A stretch of DNA of 22,395 bases. Origin: a virus. This document shows, one piece after another, positions 20,491 to 22,395 of the stretch (position 1 is its first letter; every line of letters begins with the position of its first letter). Both the position numbers and the translations under genes were made by a program. Below the pieces are notes generated by a model, which ran no database searches, was not told the origin of the DNA, and saw only the letters and a program-made list of their open reading frames with translations. The DNA lies in IMG/VR virus record IMGVR_UViG_3300031975_001511, positions 1-22,395 of that record; one strand, given 5' to 3'.

Positions 20491-20539
20491 ATGTCCACCA
20501 AAAACTCCTTGCTTTGATTTACCCCAATCCCCCTCATAG
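20402..20539 (+). CDS. Overlapping small membrane protein
   Basis: A second frame within the 3' part of the 20302 gene starts at ATG 20402 with GGAGAGAAC 3-8 nt upstream. The 45-aa product is MNREQKRILKIL, a hydrophobic stretch (GLAMIAGIICCTVI), then a Cys/Pro-rich tail (CPPKTPCFDLPQSPS). It has one transmembrane segment with a basic N-terminus. It extends 49 nt past the host gene and ends in a CCCCC/GGGGG hairpin. A nested small membrane frame with a Pro-rich tail recalls Rz/Rz1 pairs, but no true lipobox is present and the outer gene lacks a coiled coil, so that role is doubtful. Confidence 0.5.
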   Translation: MNREQKRILKILGLAMIAGIICCTVIHLNECPPKTPCFDLPQSPS

Positions 20540-20543
20540 GGGG
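20529..20543 (+). other. CCCCC-TCATA-GGGGG hairpin at gene end
   Basis: A perfect 5-bp G/C stem spans the stop codon of the 20402 gene. It is flanked by CCCC and GGGG, so it may be longer. Similar C/G stems stand at 18486, 19272, 19515 and 21922. Confidence 0.55.
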
Positions 20544-20564
20544 TGCGGGGCGCGCAAATCGCGT

Positions 20565-20599
20565 GTAAGTCCTTTGTCAGTATAGACTTACGTTTTTTT
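20565..20599 (+). terminator. Intrinsic terminator, stem GTAAGTC/GACTTAC
   Basis: GTAAGTC (20565-20571) pairs with GACTTAC (20585-20591) over a 13-nt loop, followed by G and seven T. It ends the first small-gene operon. A related stem (TAAGTC/GACTTA) without a T run is at 21995-22019. Confidence 0.75.
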
Positions 20600-20627
20600 C
20601 TATAATTATATAAAGTATATCATATGG

Positions 20628-20643
20628 AATGTCGATATATACT
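20628..20643 (+). promoter_or_regulatory. TCGATATA box and TATACT before 20661
   Basis: GAATGTCGATATATACT matches the 19668-19682 region nearly base for base, without a clear TTGACA upstream. It lies between a terminator and AAGGAG, so it must contain or sit beside the promoter of the second operon. Confidence 0.5.
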
Positions 20644-20660
20644 ATATAAGGAGAAAAACT

Positions 20661-20837
20661 ATGTTTACAACAATTATGATATTGAGTATGTTCTGTGGTT
20701 ATGAAGGTTACGATAATGGCAAGTTATACGTTGGTATTTATACCCCTAAATGTGAGTATGGATACGTGATAAAAAATAATGAGATTTATCTTGACAGCGT
20801 ATATGAGAAAGACTACAATATAAAACATAAGGAGTAA
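20661..20837 (+). CDS. Small protein, unknown
   Basis: The 58-aa product has AAGGAG 8 nt before the ATG. A short hydrophobic start (MFTTIMILSMFC) is followed by a Tyr-rich soluble part (GYEGYDNGKLYVGIYTPK, then CEYGYVIKNNEIYLD). The start might be a short signal or membrane anchor but is shorter than usual. First gene of the second plus-strand operon, after the 20565 terminator. Not recognised. Confidence 0.65.
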   Translation: MFTTIMILSMFCGYEGYDNGKLYVGIYTPKCEYGYVIKNNEIYLDSVYEKDYNIKHKE

Positions 20838-20841
20838 GCAA

Positions 20842-21024
20842 ATGAAAAACCGAGATTATTACAACTGTGTCTTTCCTGAAAAACGTCCACGAAGTGTCTG
20901 GGTTGTTTATGACACCCACGGCAGTAAGATCGGAGAAGTTGCCGCCATGTCAGAAACTGAGGCGAGACAAAAGGTAGCACAACATGTTATAGTACCGTTC
21001 AGACTTTCACACATTGAGGAGTAA
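20842..21024 (+). CDS. Small protein, unknown
   Basis: The 60-aa product has GGAG 7 nt before the ATG, 4 nt after the previous stop. PRSVWVVYDTHGSKIGEV, then MSETEARQKVAQHV, suggests two strands and a helix, a small alpha/beta fold of the kind found in short phage early proteins. No catalytic motif is visible. Confidence 0.65.
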   Translation: MKNRDYYNCVFPEKRPRSVWVVYDTHGSKIGEVAAMSETEARQKVAQHVIVPFRLSHIEE

Positions 21025-21026
21025 TC

Positions 21027-21380
21027 ATGCAAGTTAAAACTAAAGTAAATCCACTGAAACTAAATGAAACACGATTTGAACACGAAGCACACAAGCAAGG
21101 TCGATATATCAAGCGGTACTATTTCAGCAACGGGCTTGGTGCTAGTGTCGCATGTCACAGTGGTACTTATGGCGGTCACGCTGGATATTTTGAGGTTGCT
21201 ATTCTTCAGTATCCTATCGGCACAGACGGAGAGATCACGGCTGAACTGATTTACGACACGGAAATCAATAAGCATCTTGGCTGTGTGGATGTGATTGGGT
21301 GGCTTGACTTCGGCGGTGTAGACGCTATACTAAAACAGATCAGGAACTACAACACAGGAGAATATTGCTATGACAAATAA
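21027..21380 (+). CDS. Phage protein of unknown function
   Basis: The 117-aa product has GAGGAG 5-6 nt before the ATG. The middle contains YYFSNGLGASVACHSGTYGG, then GYFEVAILQYP, and the C-terminal part ELIYDTEINKHLGCVDVIGWLDFGGVDAIL. This order (a Gly-rich strand pair, an EVAIL strand, then a helix) is one I associate with a widespread unnamed phage family, but no function is known to me. It is soluble, with no signal or membrane part. The last 11 nt overlap the next gene. Confidence 0.7.
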   Translation: MQVKTKVNPLKLNETRFEHEAHKQGRYIKRYYFSNGLGASVACHSGTYGGHAGYFEVAILQYPIGTDGEITAELIYDTEINKHLGCVDVIGWLDFGGVDAILKQIRNYNTGEYCYDK

Positions 21381-21690
21381 AGAATACAACGGATGGTATA
21401 ACTATGAAACTTGGATGGTAAATCTGTGGATGGACAACGATCAAGGATCGCATGAGATGTGGCGAGAACATGCCAGAGATTCCATTGATGCAGACGAAGG
21501 AACCAACTGGTTTTATTTTGAAGATAGACTGAAAGAATATCTTGAAATGATCCATGATGATGTGGATAATGGCATACCGTGTGGGTTGGTTCACGATTTG
21601 TTAGGTGCTGCGATCTCTGAAGTAAACACGCGAGAGATTGCCATGTCATGGATTGAAAACGAACTCGAAAATGCGGAGATTACAGAATGA
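21370..21690 (+). CDS. NYETW-motif phage protein (DUF7249-like)
   Basis: The 106-aa protein has YNGWYNYETWMVNLWMDND at residues 6-24, the signature of a small family seen in many phages and plasmids (NYETWxxxLWxxN). A helical region follows (MWREHARDSIDADEG), then LKEYLEMIHDD and a final WIENELEN helix. The molecular role of the family is not established as far as I know. GGAG lies 9 nt before the ATG, inside the end of the preceding gene, and it overlaps the following start by ATGA. Confidence 0.75.
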   Translation: MTNKEYNGWYNYETWMVNLWMDNDQGSHEMWREHARDSIDADEGTNWFYFEDRLKEYLEMIHDDVDNGIPCGLVHDLLGAAISEVNTREIAMSWIENELENAEITE

Positions 21691-21950
21691 ACGGATACGA
21701 ATTACTAGCACAATTTGAAAAAGAGATCAAAGAATGTTTCACTGTACCTAATCACTGGCTACCGTTAGAATTTCAAGATCAGAGAACCGATTGTGTTTCG
21801 CTCGCAGACGTAGAGCGAAAGTGTGACGAGAGAGACCGCTGCACGTTGTCAAGTTTTGAAGAGGAATCTATTGAACGTGCAAAGCGTGTGCAGATCTACA
21901 GAGAACAGATCGAGCGGGGAAGGGAGATAGAGTATCTCCCAATCCGCTAG
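21687..21950 (+). CDS. Small protein, unknown
   Basis: The 87-aa product starts by ATGA overlap with the previous gene, with GGAG 9-10 nt upstream. It is helical and charged (QFEKEIKECFTVPNHWLP, RAKRVQIYREQIERGREIE), with Cys at 17, 36, 46 and 53 that do not form a clear zinc motif. Last gene of the second operon. Its 3' end lies in a GGGAGATA/TATCTCCC hairpin, and its stop codon is part of the 27-bp intergenic repeat. Confidence 0.65.
   Translation: MNGYELLAQFEKEIKECFTVPNHWLPLEFQDQRTDCVSLADVERKCDERDRCTLSSFEEESIERAKRVQIYREQIERGREIEYLPIR
21914..21947 (+). other. Hairpin at 3' end of 21687 gene
   Basis: GGGAGATA (21922-21929) pairs perfectly with TATCTCCC (21933-21940) over a 3-nt loop. The outer GCGG (21914-21917) can pair with CCGC (21944-21947). 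No T run follows. It takes the same place relative to the 27-bp repeat as the hairpins at 19505-19575. Confidence 0.6.
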
Positions 21951-21993
21951 GATCATAAGTAAATAGTCAGTCAGCGGGGCGCGCCGGTCAGCG
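21949..21993 (+). repeat. 27-bp intergenic repeat copy 2
   Basis: 21949-21975 matches 19579-19605 at 26 of 27 positions. Here it is followed by GGGGCGCGCC (21976-21985) and one CGGTCAGCG. The GGGGCGCGC string is also found at 20547-20555. Confidence 0.75.
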
Positions 21994-22037
21994 CTAAGTC
22001 TATATCTGATAAGGACTTAAAAAATATTAAATAATTG

Positions 22038-22065
22038 TTGACATATGGACGATATACTGTATAGT
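22038..22065 (+). promoter_or_regulatory. Promoter TTGACA-16-TATAGT
   Basis: TTGACA (22038-22043), a 16-nt spacer, TATAGT (22060-22065). The spacer contains GGACGATATACT, a variant of the GTCGATATA box. It drives the third small operon at 22084 onward. Confidence 0.75.
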
Positions 22066-22083
22066 AGAGAAAAGGAGACAATC

Positions 22084-22209
22084 ATGTTTACAGAACAAGA
22101 GAAATTAGAAATCACTATTGACGGCCTTCGTAATGGTGATATATTTATGAATGAAGATGGTATTCCAGTTGATGAGTGTGGCGACCCTATATTTGAGGAT
22201 GACCAATGA
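22084..22209 (+). CDS. Small acidic protein, unknown
   Basis: The 41-aa product has AAAGGAG 8 nt before the ATG. MFTEQEKLEITIDGLRNGDI, then FMNEDG and FEDDQ: acidic, with no membrane part. First gene behind the TTGACA-TATAGT promoter. It overlaps the next start (CAATGA). Not recognised. Confidence 0.6.
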   Translation: MFTEQEKLEITIDGLRNGDIFMNEDGIPVDECGDPIFEDDQ

Positions 22210-22367
22210 AAAAAGTATATCAAGAAATCCTAATGCAATTCTGCGTAGATGACGATGTAGATATAGACGAAGTATTATTTGAAATGGATATTGACATCAA
22301 GGATGTAACTGGTAAAACATTTAGTGTTGATTGGCAATACAGAGACACAATGGTAGAGGAACGATGA
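22206..22367 (+). CDS. Small acidic protein, unknown
   Basis: The 53-aa product starts by ATGA overlap with the previous gene. MKKVYQEILMQFCVDDDVDI, then DEVLFEMDIDIKDV, followed by TFSVDWQYRDTMVEER. It is rich in Asp and hydrophobic residues and probably a small alpha/beta protein. No function is recognised. It ends in an ATGA overlap with a further gene cut by the window edge. Confidence 0.6.
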   Translation: MKKVYQEILMQFCVDDDVDIDEVLFEMDIDIKDVTGKTFSVDWQYRDTMVEER

Positions 22368-22395
22368 ACATATTTGTATTAGACGACGATCCAGC
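22364..22395 (+). CDS. Start of a conserved phage gene, cut by window end
   Basis: Only ten codons are visible: MNIFVLDDDP then A. This opening matches my memory of a conserved phage/bacterial protein whose N-terminus reads MNIFxLDxDP and continues with a CDKHVVK motif, but the diagnostic part lies outside the window. GAGGAACG lies 4-5 nt upstream and the start overlaps the previous stop as ATGA. Confidence 0.55.
   Translation, partial: MNIFVLDDDP

Noticed and set aside
21995-22019. TAAGTC/GACTTA stem as a terminator for plus transcripts
   Set aside because: No T run follows on the plus strand; the A run would only serve minus-strand transcripts, and no minus gene is present there.
1-22395. 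tRNA genes, insertion sequences, integrase and attachment sites
   Set aside because: No cloverleaf, transposase or integrase motif was noticed by eye on either strand; a tRNA scan was not possible here.

Overview
The window is part of the genome of a tailed dsDNA bacteriophage (Caudoviricetes) and is not host chromosome. A complete head-building and DNA-packaging set lies on the minus strand: terminase large subunit, portal, prohead protease/scaffold, decoration protein and HK97-fold major capsid protein. It is followed by two virion-surface proteins. To the right is a divergent set of very small plus-strand genes typical of phage early regions. The host cannot be named. Good Shine-Dalgarno sequences (GGAG, AGGAGG) precede most genes, and one plus-strand promoter matches the sigma-54 consensus, which, if real, means the host has RpoN. 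Glycan and sulfate chemistry genes would fit an aquatic phage, but that is inference.

Minus strand, read right to left from a promoter at about 18.4 kb: two unrecognised small genes; a short sigma-70 region-2 protein resembling a phage late sigma factor; an HTH plus coiled-coil protein (candidate small terminase); then a glycan cassette of GT-A-like glycosyltransferase, 36-aa membrane peptide, PAPS sulfotransferase, GT25-like transferase, GT32-like transferase and GDP-mannose 4,6-dehydratase. Next come a small unknown, an HNH nuclease, an ERCC4-type nuclease, a ClpP-like protease, TerL, portal, a prohead protease fused to a coiled-coil scaffold (with an internal start that should make free scaffold), a decoration protein, the major capsid protein, an intrinsic terminator, a Gp80-like virion protein and a long tail fibre running off the left edge. 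From about 18.4 to 11 kb nearly all genes overlap or abut, mostly as ATGA-type junctions, which implies one translationally coupled transcript. TATAAT-like boxes sit just before most structural genes.

The 18.36-18.80 kb interval holds no gene. It is a control or origin-like region with a leftward promoter, a C5-T5-G8 hairpin, three iteron-like 14-bp sites, a palindrome around a TATAAT, a sigma-54-like site and a 14-bp direct repeat.

Plus strand (18.8-22.4 kb): a 59-aa zinc-ribbon protein, an HNH nuclease and about a dozen small, often acidic or membrane-spanning proteins in three short operons. Each of the four transcription units is preceded by a TCGATATA-type box. Two intergenic regions share a 27-bp repeat (one mismatch) next to GC-rich hairpins and TTGACA promoters.

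The observations most worth following up are the sulfotransferase/glycosyltransferase cassette embedded in a packaging operon, the nested scaffold start, the sigma-54-like promoter plus iterons, and the repeated hairpin-repeat-promoter module.
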